Part shown: positions 36,831-64,000 of the stretch, piece after piece
Position numbering within the stretch: position 1 is the stretch's first letter
Layout: every line of letters begins with the position of its first letter
Assembly (NCBI GenBank): GCA_009760855.2
Contig: WPIO01000023.1
Coordinates: 5,012,501 to 5,076,500 of the forward strand
Direction of reading: 5' to 3'
DNA: 64,000 nucleotides
DNA from: Cristatella mucedo
Taxonomy: Eukaryota; Bryozoa; Phylactolaemata; Cristatellidae
Made by a program: the position numbers and the translations under genes
The notes under the pieces: generated by a model
What the model was told of the DNA's origin: nothing
The model's input: only the letters and a program-made list of their open reading frames with translations
The model's database searches: none

Positions 36831-37564
36831 AAGACCTAAAACCTCAGTGACCTTGTTGGCATCATGCAATACAAATATGCCTGATGATTGAGGTTGCCAC
36901 CATTTTTCGTTTAAATATTTTCAACTGTTTTACTTCAAGCTGACTTACGGGTCGAACGAAGGCTCTTAGCCAGCTGAATAAAGTAACATGTAAGCCTAGC
37001 AATGCTAACCACTTGTGCCTGATACAAATACAAAAAGTCATCAGGGCTCACTGATGATCACGGCTCAATTGCGCCACTGAATGATGACATACATAAGACG
37101 ACTTTCCATGCACATAAGTATGCACACTAAGCAGCTTAGACTTCAAGGTACCGTCACTAACCTTAATGTTTGGACGTTATCTTGCTAAGGCCAACTTATC
37201 AGAAGTACTTTTCAATTAGACTTCTAATTGAACCACCTACTCCTCTGACGTGCAAGATTTGATTGTGCCTCGAGCAAACCTTGATGCTTCGGCGAAAATG
37301 CTTTCAGCTCATATGCAGTTCGAAGCCCGAAACTTATTGGGCATGTTATAACCGAGACACTTTCTTTCCACCATAAGTAAGGTGCCTTGAAAAGGTTTTG
37401 GTTCACTCGGGGTGCTGCACAAACGTTTTATTACCATTCTACCAATAAGAACATTGTCAAGTGATCAATAATGCTACCCATTTTACTCACTGGCTCACAG
37501 CAGATCGGACGTTGCTGAATGAACCAACGATGCCGTAATAGCAGATCACACTGCTTGCCGTGAG

Positions 37565-39115
37565 CAATAACAATAACAACAATAAGAATAATGATGCACT
37601 TGATAAAGCACCCTCGGAGAACTTAATCTCTTTCTAGGTGCTTAACATTTGCTACAAAGGGAAACACGATTGAATGGTGAGTAATATCATGCTTGATAAA
37701 CACGAATAACATGGTTAGGGGTGACATGCACAGGGTCAGCATGCAAGCGTGGTTAGTGGCAGCATGCACAGTGTCAGCACGCATCAGCACATGAAGGACG
37801 AATCACAGGGACCCACTAAATGCTGTCCTAAATAGGTGTTTTAAGTTCTTTTTAAATGTAGTCAAGTCTGGGGATGTTCTGACGCAGGTCAGAAGGGAGT
37901 TCCAGGCTTTAGTAGCATACGAACTAAATGCACGGTCTCCAAAGGATTTGAGGTTTGTATGAGGTATCGGTATACTGTTGGATTCCGAAAAGCGGGTGGT
38001 ACGTTGCTTGGCCTGATAGGAGAGTATATCTGAGAGATAGGCTGGAGCAAAAGAATGAAGTGACCTAAAAGTGAGCGACAAAACCTTGAAGTCGACCCGT
38101 TGCTTGACTGGGAGCCGGTGCAGGTCGGCGAGAAGTGGTGTAATGTGGCAACTGCGACGCTCACGACAGACAAGCCTAGCTGCGGAGTTTTGCACCAGCT
38201 GTAATCGCCTGATTGCACATGGCAGTAGGCCAGCAAGCAGTGAGTTATAGAAGTCAAGACGGGATGTCACAAATACCTGGACCAACTTTGACGTGGTATC
38301 CTTATCTAAACAAGCCCGAATTTTAGCAATGTTACGTGGCTGAAAGTAGGCAGATTTAACTATGGAGCTGAAGTGTCTAACAAAATGTCACTTTGGAACA
38401 TGCCACCTAGATTTTGTGCAGATTCAACAGGAGATAAGCTGGCAGAGCCGATTTTGAGCATCAGCCTTTCCAATTTGTGAATCACACTGGGTTTGCCAAT
38501 AACTAGTAAGTTAGTTTTATCATCGTTTAGTTTTAGAAAATTTGCTGCCATCCATGTGTGGATGTCATTCATACATGCAGCAAGTAATTTGAGAGAATTA
38601 GGTGCTCGAAGGCTGGGAAGGATCAAAGCAAAGGTACAACTGAGTGTCATCCGCATAGAAGTGAAAGCCTAGATTGTGCTTGGCAATCACATCAGCGAGA
38701 GGGAGAGTATAAACGGTGAAAAGAACCGGACCTAACACGGAGCCCTGAGGTACCCGATATTTCAGAGGCACCTCGGATGATGTTTGTCTATTCACGTCAA
38801 TACTCAAGAGTCTCCCACTGAGATAGGACCTGAGGAACTGCAGAGCAGTGCCAGTGATGCCCAGGCGAGATGAGAGGCGCTCCAGGAGAACATTGTGATC
38901 GATAGTATCAAAAGCTGCCGAAAGATCGAGAAAAACAAGCAGAGACATTCTACCCATGTCTGCAGTCCTAAGTAGGTCGCTGTACACCCTAAGCAATGCG
39001 GATTCTGTTGAGTGATTAGCTCTAAAGCCAGACTGGATCTTACAAGCAAGGTTTGAAGTTTCAATATGAGTAAAGGGTTTACCTGCTGCATGAACCAAAT
39101 TCACTGACGTGGGCC
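37565..39115 (-). mobile_element. L2/CR1-like LINE, 5'-truncated copy
   Basis: The minus-strand copy begins in the pre-RT/RT region ([20 protein letters not shown]), keeps LLVFLDLSAAFDTIDH, RSYLSGR, PQGSVLGPVLF and YADD, and runs through the C-terminal domain to the ATT-repeat tail near 37.58 kb. At least one frame break lies near 38.3-38.6 kb. It is the best-preserved RT in the window. Confidence 0.92.
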
Positions 39116-40572
39116 ATTAATTAAGTGCAAGCACCATGTGCGACAGCAAAACATTGCCAGCAGCAAGGAATCTCAGCTGAGCACTCAAAACAACATACAG
39201 TTTGAATCAACCATGGGTATCAGAACCGCAGTGACCATCCAAAAAAATGGACAAACCAAACAGTAGGTGCAGCTAATTGCTGCAGAAATCAGCAGAAAAC
39301 AACTAGCTAGCTGCTCCCGAACGGACCCGACAACTGCAGCAAACTAAAGCGTTCTAGCATTGGCTGCTACAGGGTCAAATCCATGTGTAAGTGACAGCTT
39401 CCATTTTTACATTCCTCGATGACTATTCTGATTTCAAACAAAAATATGGAAAATGAATTCTTTATCGTAGGACGCATGTTCAACAAGTGCTTTTGCATGT
39501 GCCACCGATGTAATCCTTAGCTGTCAACGCGTGCACGTGTGTGGCAGCCGCCCACACAGTGGACACAGATCAGCTCTTACGGTCACGCCCAGCAGCATCA
39601 GGCTTGACATGGACGTTAGCCACCCACCCGAGATGTTGCTCGAGTACAGTAGAACAGGGGCCAGACGTGGCCGCTACCAGTGGTGCGGCTAATCGCAGGA
39701 AGACTGAACGGGCGTGTCGGGCTGCAAGCCACCCGATGCAAATCTTCGTCGGTCGGTCCGTCCGGAGCGAGCGCCGAGCGCCGCTTGTTGGCCCCCATCC
39801 GTCCCGAGGCATCCAACACCTGCAGCGACTGATTACACTGCTGGGCTGATCTCAGCGTAATGCCAGAGCTTACATCCGCTACCGCTATTTATCGCGTACG
39901 ACGTTGAGATACTTGCATGCCCGGCCATTCTAGCCACACTGGGTTCCGCGAATACTTCGTTCACCCATCAAGCACGGGCATCGGTCCTGGGAGCATAAGA
40001 GGGGGTCCTGTCTCTCCTCGCCCGCACTCGTCTATCTCGGCGCTTCGACGTCACCTCTTGATTCAGGCCGACCTATACGCTTACGGCTAGAGACAGGCCA
40101 ATCGAGGAAGCGAGATTCCCCGTTTGCCCTATTGATACTTACCAGCTTGCTGCAGTCGGCTTAAACGCGAATGGCAGGCTGATCATCGATCAGCGGCACG
40201 AAGCACATGCTGGGCCACAGGGCGCACGTGGGTAAAAGTGGCGTACGTGAGCGCTACGAGCGCAAACTGCGTCCCGCGCAATGGACAGCCTAGACTTTGA
40301 AGTAGCACAAAAGCCGCGCGCATCACGAGATACAACGCAAGCTAAGTTAAGCTTATTACCAAGAGAACTACGGTTGCTCGGAAGTCCGACGGCGATTGGC
40401 ACAGCCCCGCCAAATAATCGTACCGCCCGAGAGCGAGATTATCAAGTCACGTGATTCACCCCAGGAAGCGCTCACGTGCGCGCGCAAGCGTAGGTTTTGC
40501 TAACGCTGTCGTCATCCGCGCTCAGATCGGTGCGTTGTCCGCTCGCTCGCTCGCTCGCCAGGGGCCACAGCA
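39116..40572. other. intergenic region and SERF promoter
   Basis: Unique sequence after a LINE copy. From about 40.18 kb it is CpG-rich, with a GCTC/CGCT run (CGCTCGCTCGCTCGC) just before the SERF start, so this is the probable SERF promoter and 5' UTR. Confidence 0.55.
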
Positions 40573-40579
40573 ATGACTC
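40573..40579 (+). CDS. SERF: SERF exon 1 (7 coding nt)
   Basis: ATGACTC is followed at once by a GTAAGT donor. The last C plus the first two bases of exon 2 make Arg 3. The start is fixed by the family N-terminus MTRGN. Confidence 0.9.
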
Positions 40580-43500
40580 GTAAGTCCGTCGCTTCGAATA
40601 CCCGAGTGACTGCGTGGCGTGGAGCTTTCTCAGCGTTTCTTCAGTGCGAACGCGCGCGCCAGCATCCGAGCGATTCTTATTTGCTGTCGTCGCGCGTTCG
40701 CCGACTTCAGGTGGTAACGCGCGGGACCTAGCTCGCGAGAAGAGCCTCAAGAAGCAGCACGAAAAGGACAAAAGCAAGAGCTCTACCGAGAAAGAAGGCA
40801 ACAAAGGGCTGACGCTGGAGCAGATTCGTGAGAGGTACCGCGCAGCGTCGCAAAGCGCCCGGCTGCGCGCGAACGCCGCGAGCGATGGAGCGGGCGGCGT
40901 CCCGCCCGCTCCATCGCTCGCGGCTGACGTTCGTGCGGGTTGGGCGGTTGCGTCCGCCTACGCCTGTTACGCCTGTTGCGCCTGTAATGCCGCGAGGACT
41001 GAGCAGCTGTTGCTATGGAGTTTCCCCTTCGTGTACCGAAAGCCTGTCCGGCTGTCGGTGAACGGGTCGATGGCGGCCAGCAACGCACGTTTCGGCCCAG
41101 CAAAGCCGAAGTGAGAAGCTTAGGTGACGTAGGAGCAAAAAGTCGAGGAAGTAAGTAGCGAAGAGTCAAGTGCCTTGGTTGCTGCGTTATTGCCAGGCAG
41201 GCAGGCAGCCAGCCCGCCAGCTAGCCCCCTTCTTTGGCCAGCCTTCGCTGAGCCGATGGTGAGGGTCACTTGCTTCCTCGAGTGTGCAGGCATAATTTAG
41301 GCCACGTGCGCGGACATTGTATCCTCCGCAGACGATAAGCTCGCCAATGCTGCATATTGAACGCAGCCGCTCCGGCTCGCGGCCAGCAGGCATCGTCTGC
41401 CGGTCTATTTCGTTGGTCCGTCGTTGGATCCTTTCAATGTGATGCCCCACCACTCATTAGCCCAGCTGCCCCAGCCTACAGCGACCTGTTAGAGAAAGGG
41501 AAAGAAAGTAAAAGGCATTCTCAACCTCGAGCCAACAGGTCGAGAGCGGAGGGTGCTGCTTGTTCAGCTTTCTATGATAACATGAGATATTCTTTTTGCC
41601 ACTGACTACCATATCTTGTTGGCAGCTTAGCTCCATAGAATGTCCGATGATGTTTGTTCCTTTAGCCTTTTGGTGACTGGCCACCTCTGGCAAGGTTGAA
41701 CCTACTTCCTTGGCGATTTTCTGGCCGATACCTTTCAACACACCTTTGAGCAATTCTTGGTGACTTATATTGCCCATCCTGATTTGGAATAGTGCCTCGT
41801 TTCATCTTGTTCAGTTTTATCCTAGCATGTTTCTATGATGTTATCGAGATCCTATTATTTATGCTACTACAACTCATAAACAGCTTGTTACTTTTAATCT
41901 TTTGTAGGCTGTTTGCCACCTGCACAATTTAGTTGTTGATCCCCATACAGACTACCTATAGTTGTCCAAGCAGGCTGCTAAACATAGTCGGGAATGCTTA
42001 AAACCTTATGTATTGTTTTCCTTTCTGGTATGCATGTGACCTACCCATTCTCTCTGTCTGACATCAACGGTCGTGATCTCCAATGATTCAGTGCTTCCTT
42101 TTAGATTTGGCCTCAGCCCTGCTTGCTGTCTTGGCTGCTGTTATTGTTTGCCTTCAGCCTACTACCAAGTGGGGTAGGCATCCTGTGTATCTGTATAAAC
42201 TTACTTTGATGGCAAGGGTTCTATGTCGTTAAGCCAGCTTGGCAAGTGAGAGCCGGCACAGTGTACCATGGGTAAGGGCTGTACTTAAGAAGGCCAGTCA
42301 AGGTTCCCAAAATGTTTCCAGGGTATGCCACAGTTGCAGATCACAGCAGGCTTTCACACCGACAGTCATATTTCATTGTGTTATCAAGCAACTTTACTTT
42401 CTCCCATTGCTGCATGTGCCTTATGCTTAAAGGGGAAGTGTGGCCATGCATCTGGTTCGGAACGGTAGGCTCAGCCTGCACTGGAACTAACTAATGCCAC
42501 GTCTACACCACCAATCATGCATAAGCCTGGTTACCTTCTTTGAAAAAGTGGCTGATATTTAGAATATGTTAACCAGCTGATTGTTAACCTAAATTCTTCA
42601 TGCAAGCTCTAGTCGAAAGCTTTCTTGCAGCAGCTTTTCGGGAAGTACTTTGTACCACAGAACGAAGGAGATCAGTTCAAATAGCCTTCCACTTGCCAAC
42701 TCCCACCAAATCAAGTTTGCAAATGCAGCCGTGTTCGGTTTCAGGACGTCAAAAGGGGGGAAGGATGAGTAAAAGGAGATGGAAGTTGGCTAGCATATAG
42801 ACTCTGCACAGAAGGAAGTCATTCTGTTTTAAGGGAACCATCGGTGGCCATTAATATGTATGCCTTCTCAAAAGTCTTTTTCCATCACCACGAATGAGCG
42901 ACTTGGTCAGAGCTGCAGACTTCAAGCACAGCCAGCAAATCGTTACTGATAGTGACACTGTAATGCCTGTAGCTCACAGGTAGGGCAACAAGCTATGGAG
43001 TTGGGACCTTAAAAGGTGGTGTTTCTATAAACTAACAAAGAAAGATTTAACTCGTATCCATACGAGCTCTCTTATGCCTGCACAGTCACAGCAAATCAAG
43101 GAGACGGCTTTTAGTCACAGCAAATCGAGAAGGTGGCCATCTCTTCACACCGGCAGTGGGCCAGCTATTTCTGGGTATTTTTTCCCTTAAGTCCAACGTG
43201 CCAAGGAGATCACCGTCATTATCACGAAAGGACCTTGCATAAAATGGGTCCAAATAACCGACAAGTGGCACAGGCTGTGCTTCACAGAACGAGCTGTAGT
43301 GTGAAAGAACTTAATGCACACGAAAGTAAAGCTAGTAGACCGTGCTCAGATCACCCCCGGAGGCTGACAAGACCTTGTTTTGCCTGAGTATGCCGGTTCT
43401 TCACCACTTGCACTTTATAATAATAATATATTTGTATAGTGCTCTCAGAAAACTTAATCTCTTTCTAGGCACTTTGTGTAGCCTAATCTCTTTCTATCGC

Positions 43501-44300
43501 AAATATTTGCTTAACTGTGTTGACAGCGCTCAGTGCTAACTATAATTACTTTTGAACAAGTTACTACAACCTAAAGAGGATGCCTCATTCGAGCGGTCAC
43601 GGGCTATTCACTGCCAGTAGTTACAAGCCTTTTTGTCTGTTGCCAGACCCTAACAAAGTCTCGAGAGGGAGTAGCAGTAGCATCGTGCAAAGAGTAGTCC
43701 TTTATACACAGACATTTCTTTTGATAGGGCTTGTAGTCGGATCGTCCTCCGATCTGCCTCCTCAGATGCTAAGTGGTTGTTTAAAACGTCCCTTTCGTAC
43801 ACGATCCTTCCTGCTTGATCGTGATCATACACGATCCTGCCTGCTTGATCGTGATCGTACATGATCCTTCCTGCTTGATCGTGATCGTACACGATCCTGC
43901 CTGCTTGATCGTGATCGTACACGATCCTTCCTGCTTGCATTTATTTGCAGTGTTCTTGAGTCTAGGGATAGTTCAGCTAGAGCCTTCCGACTATAGAGGC
44001 AGAGTGCTACACTTGAAGCTGGCATCCACTGCCTCTGCCTACCTTCCTGTCAGGTGTCCAGGTGTACAAGTGCATTCTCTCTCCACCTCTTACTAGTCCA
44101 GACGTGCTCATGCATTTTTGGCTTTGCCGCTACTGGTCTCTCGTTTCGTTATGGCTTTGCTTTGAATGGCACTATGCTGAGGTACGAAGCCACGCCCCCG
44201 TGATCTGTCGTGTAGTCCATGAAAAGGTGCTGCCTGTTGCAGGGATGCAGCTCGAATGAGGGAGAAGCAGCAAGCAGCGGCAGCAGCATCAAAGAAGTAG
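40573..44300 (+). CDS. SERF: SERF (small EDRK-rich factor, 4F5 family), complete 3-exon gene
   Basis: Exons at 40573-40579, 40711-40834 and 44243-44300 join in phase to 62 residues, the usual family length (human SERF1 62, SERF2 59). SERF proteins are small, highly charged and disordered. They bind RNA and speed amyloid nucleation in other proteins. The N-terminus MTRGNARDLAREK is the 4F5 signature. A Lys/Glu/Ser-rich middle follows, then GLTLEQIRERDAARMREKQQ and an Ala-rich tail ending SKK. Exon 1 encodes only Met, Thr and one base of Arg. The gene is convergent with SMN, with 188 bp between stop codons. A CpG-rich block surrounds the start. I cannot say whether it is SERF1 or SERF2; invertebrates usually have one copy. 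Confidence 0.93.
40711..40834 (+). CDS. SERF: SERF exon 2
   Basis: This is 124 nt between an acceptor GACTTCAG and a GTACCG donor, entering in phase 1 and leaving in phase 2. It encodes RGNARDLAREKSLKKQHEK through GLTLEQIRE. The open frame runs on past the donor into intron 2, so a naive ORF call would miss the real C-terminus. Confidence 0.93.
40876..40923. repeat. perfect hairpin, 22-bp arms, 4-nt loop
   Basis: The left arm begins CCGCGAGCGATGGAGCGGGC. The right arm is its exact reverse complement. It lies in SERF intron 2, 42 bp after the exon 2 donor. Confidence 0.95.
43418..43480 (-). mobile_element. LINE/SINE A tail fragment
   Basis: AAT repeats followed by the minus-strand tail hairpin (CTTAATCTCTTTCTAGGCAC). 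Too short to say whether it came from the LINE or SINE A. Confidence 0.55.
43801..43937. repeat. 30-bp minisatellite, about 4.6 copies
   Basis: The unit is ACGATCCTTCCTGCTTGATC followed by GTGATCGTAC, with one or two changes between copies. Copies alternate between CTTCC and CTGCC, suggesting a 60-bp higher-order unit. It lies in SERF intron 2, 300 bp before exon 3. Confidence 0.95.
44243..44300 (+). CDS. SERF: SERF exon 3 (terminal coding exon)
   Basis: The acceptor CCTGTTGCAG is followed by 58 nt that complete Arg 44 and encode DAARMREKQQAAAAASKK and TAG. This matches the conserved SERF tail (human DSEIMQQKQKK) and lies 3.4 kb downstream of exon 2. Confidence 0.92.
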
Positions 44301-44440
44301 CGCCGAGTGGAGCAGAAAGCAGCTCGACGAGCACAAAAACTGGCGGCAGTGTCATCCTACTTCTCATGCATGCAGACTCTGCCACCTTCAGATGCAATGT
44401 AACTGCGCCCATGTTTAACGGATACACAAATGCTTTTTTC

Positions 44441-44446
44441 TTTAAT
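44441..44446 (-). terminator. SMN1: SMN poly(A) signal candidate, ATTAAA
   Basis: A minus-strand ATTAAA lies about 43 nt after the SMN stop codon. If used, cleavage near 44420-44430 would place the SMN 3' end under the SERF 3' UTR. Confidence 0.4.
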
Positions 44447-44455
44447 GATTTTTCA

Positions 44456-44461
44456 ATTAAA
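44456..44461 (+). terminator. SERF: SERF poly(A) signal candidate, ATTAAA
   Basis: A plus-strand ATTAAA lies 156 nt after the SERF stop and just before the SMN stop on the other strand. A consensus AATAAA at 44545-44550, inside SMN intron 6, is a second candidate that would put all of SMN exon 7 inside the SERF 3' UTR. Confidence 0.4.
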
Positions 44462-44488
44462 CCCTTAACAAAACAAAACCTAGTGCTG

Positions 44489-63192
<18,704 letters not shown>

Positions 63193-64000
63193 GGCTCACG
63201 CTCGGACGGCGGTATAAATAAGCCGTCGTGGAATCGCTGCACTTAGCCTTGACCCGGCGGAGCGCTCCGCAAAGGGGCGCACGGCCATATTTTAATCCGG
63301 CCAGTACGTAACTATTAGTTTTGCAGCTCTTTCAGTTTCAGTTTTTCTTTTTCTCAACGGCGGAAATTTCAGACAGTAGCGCTTTTGAACGATATCTAGT
63401 ACGTTGGGTCGATAGGGAAGCGACGCCGCTCGCGCATTAGTCCGATGGCTGGGCAGCCGCAGAAGTCGACCTTCGACCAACCGCGGCGAACGGTCGCCGC
63501 GGCTGGCTGCTTCTGGCGTGCCGCCGTCGGTCGTCCGTCCCAACAAACGGGCAGTGGCGAGAGGACGTGGAGGCCGATCGACCGGTTAGCTGCCGCAGCC
63601 GGTTCGGTCCCTCCGGAGAGTTGACTGTGAGAACTCGGAACACCTCCGAACTGAGAGCTCGCTTGCAGACCGTAGGCGAGAGACATTTTGGCCCGCTTCC
63701 CGTCCATGCCTCGTAGTGGAACTCGCGGTCGAGGTCTTGCTACGTGCAGCTAGTTTCATTTCTCCAGTGGCCGCCACTGAGATTCTTTCAAGCAGGCGTT
63801 CTTTGCGACTCCCGCCGTAACGGCCGCTGAACTGTACTAAAGCTCACGCGTGCAATTTTATTGCTTTGATTCGGGAGCTAGATTCTATCGGTGGAGATAC
63901 CGAGATTCGGGAGATCAACATGAATTCTGCCGGAGACTCCAATGTTCGTGCACCAAAATATGTCGTAGATGTATACCCACGCTAGGTTCGGTTGTCTGGG
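63193..64000. other. SMN 5' flank, CpG-rich
   Basis: Probable SMN 5' UTR and promoter on the minus strand. A 103-aa minus-strand frame (63396-63707) and a short plus-strand frame from an ATG at 63920-63922 are present; neither is recognised. Confidence 0.45.
63213..63220 (+). promoter_or_regulatory. TATA-like box upstream of SMN, plus orientation
   Basis: TATAAATA lies about 20 bp beyond the SMN start codon but on the opposite strand, in a CpG-rich region. It could serve a divergent transcript; no plus-strand gene is identified. Chance is possible. Confidence 0.2.

Larger units (their letters stand above)
40835..44242. other. SERF: SERF intron 2
   Basis: 3.4 kb. Holds the 22-bp hairpin, a 106-aa minus-strand frame at 41457-41777 without known motifs, a LINE/SINE tail at 43.42 kb and the 30-bp minisatellite. 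No further exon was recognised. Confidence 0.7.

Noticed and set aside
43801-43937. CRISPR-like regular repeats
   Set aside because: Units are contiguous 30-bp tandem copies without unique spacers, in animal DNA. This is a minisatellite.
63920-63985. Short plus-strand frame from an ATG near the window end (MNSAGDSNVRAPKY)
   Set aside because: Stops after 21 codons. No splice donor or homology could be supported within the window.

Overview
The window is nuclear DNA from an animal, most likely an invertebrate. It has spliced genes with GT-AG introns from 75 bp to about 5 kb, many copies of one L2/CR1-like LINE, two tRNA-derived SINE families, long microsatellites and CpG-rich patches. There are no operons and no bacterial features. 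I cannot name the species. Most long open frames here are repeat artefacts. The genes become visible only when short exons are joined in phase across introns.

Three conserved genes and one unidentified gene are supported. (1) 6.02-6.91 kb, minus strand: the last three exons of a gene I do not recognise, joined by two tiny introns with matching phases. (2) 31.2-35.6 kb, minus: a complete four-exon SUB1/PC4 gene (single-stranded-DNA-binding transcriptional coactivator, 116 aa). (3) 40.6-44.3 kb, plus: a complete three-exon SERF gene (small EDRK-rich factor / 4F5 family, 62 aa). (4) 44.5-63.2 kb, minus: a survival motor neuron (SMN) gene in seven exons, about 242 aa, with the Gemin2-binding segment, basic linker, Tudor domain and YG box all present. 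One linker exon is less certain.

SERF and SMN are convergent neighbours, with stop codons 188 bp apart and poly(A) signals that imply overlapping 3' ends. In humans SERF1 (H4F5) is also next to SMN1, in the spinal muscular atrophy region, so the pair may be an old linkage. This is the most interesting observation in the window.

The rest is mostly repeats. LINE copies lie at 8.2, 10.7, 19.3, 21.2, 23.2, 24.3, 26.1-28.9 (nearly full length but decayed), 29.8, 37.6-39.1, 46.2, 47.3-49.4, 50.8-52.7, 53.4, 57.6 and 58.6-60.1 kb. SINE family A has a tRNA-like head and a tail resembling the LINE 3' end, so it probably uses the LINE machinery. SINE family B is a separate tRNA-derived family. Several insertions are nested. 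A SINE A copy runs to 6 nt from SUB1 exon 2, and a LINE fragment runs almost to the SMN exon 6 donor. CpG-rich segments near 0.2-0.7, 7.1-8.1, 16.6-17.6, 40.2-41.1 and 62.6-63.8 kb may be promoters, but only the last two can be tied to a known gene (SERF and SMN). I found no tRNA or rRNA gene, no CRISPR array and no convincing new multi-gene system.
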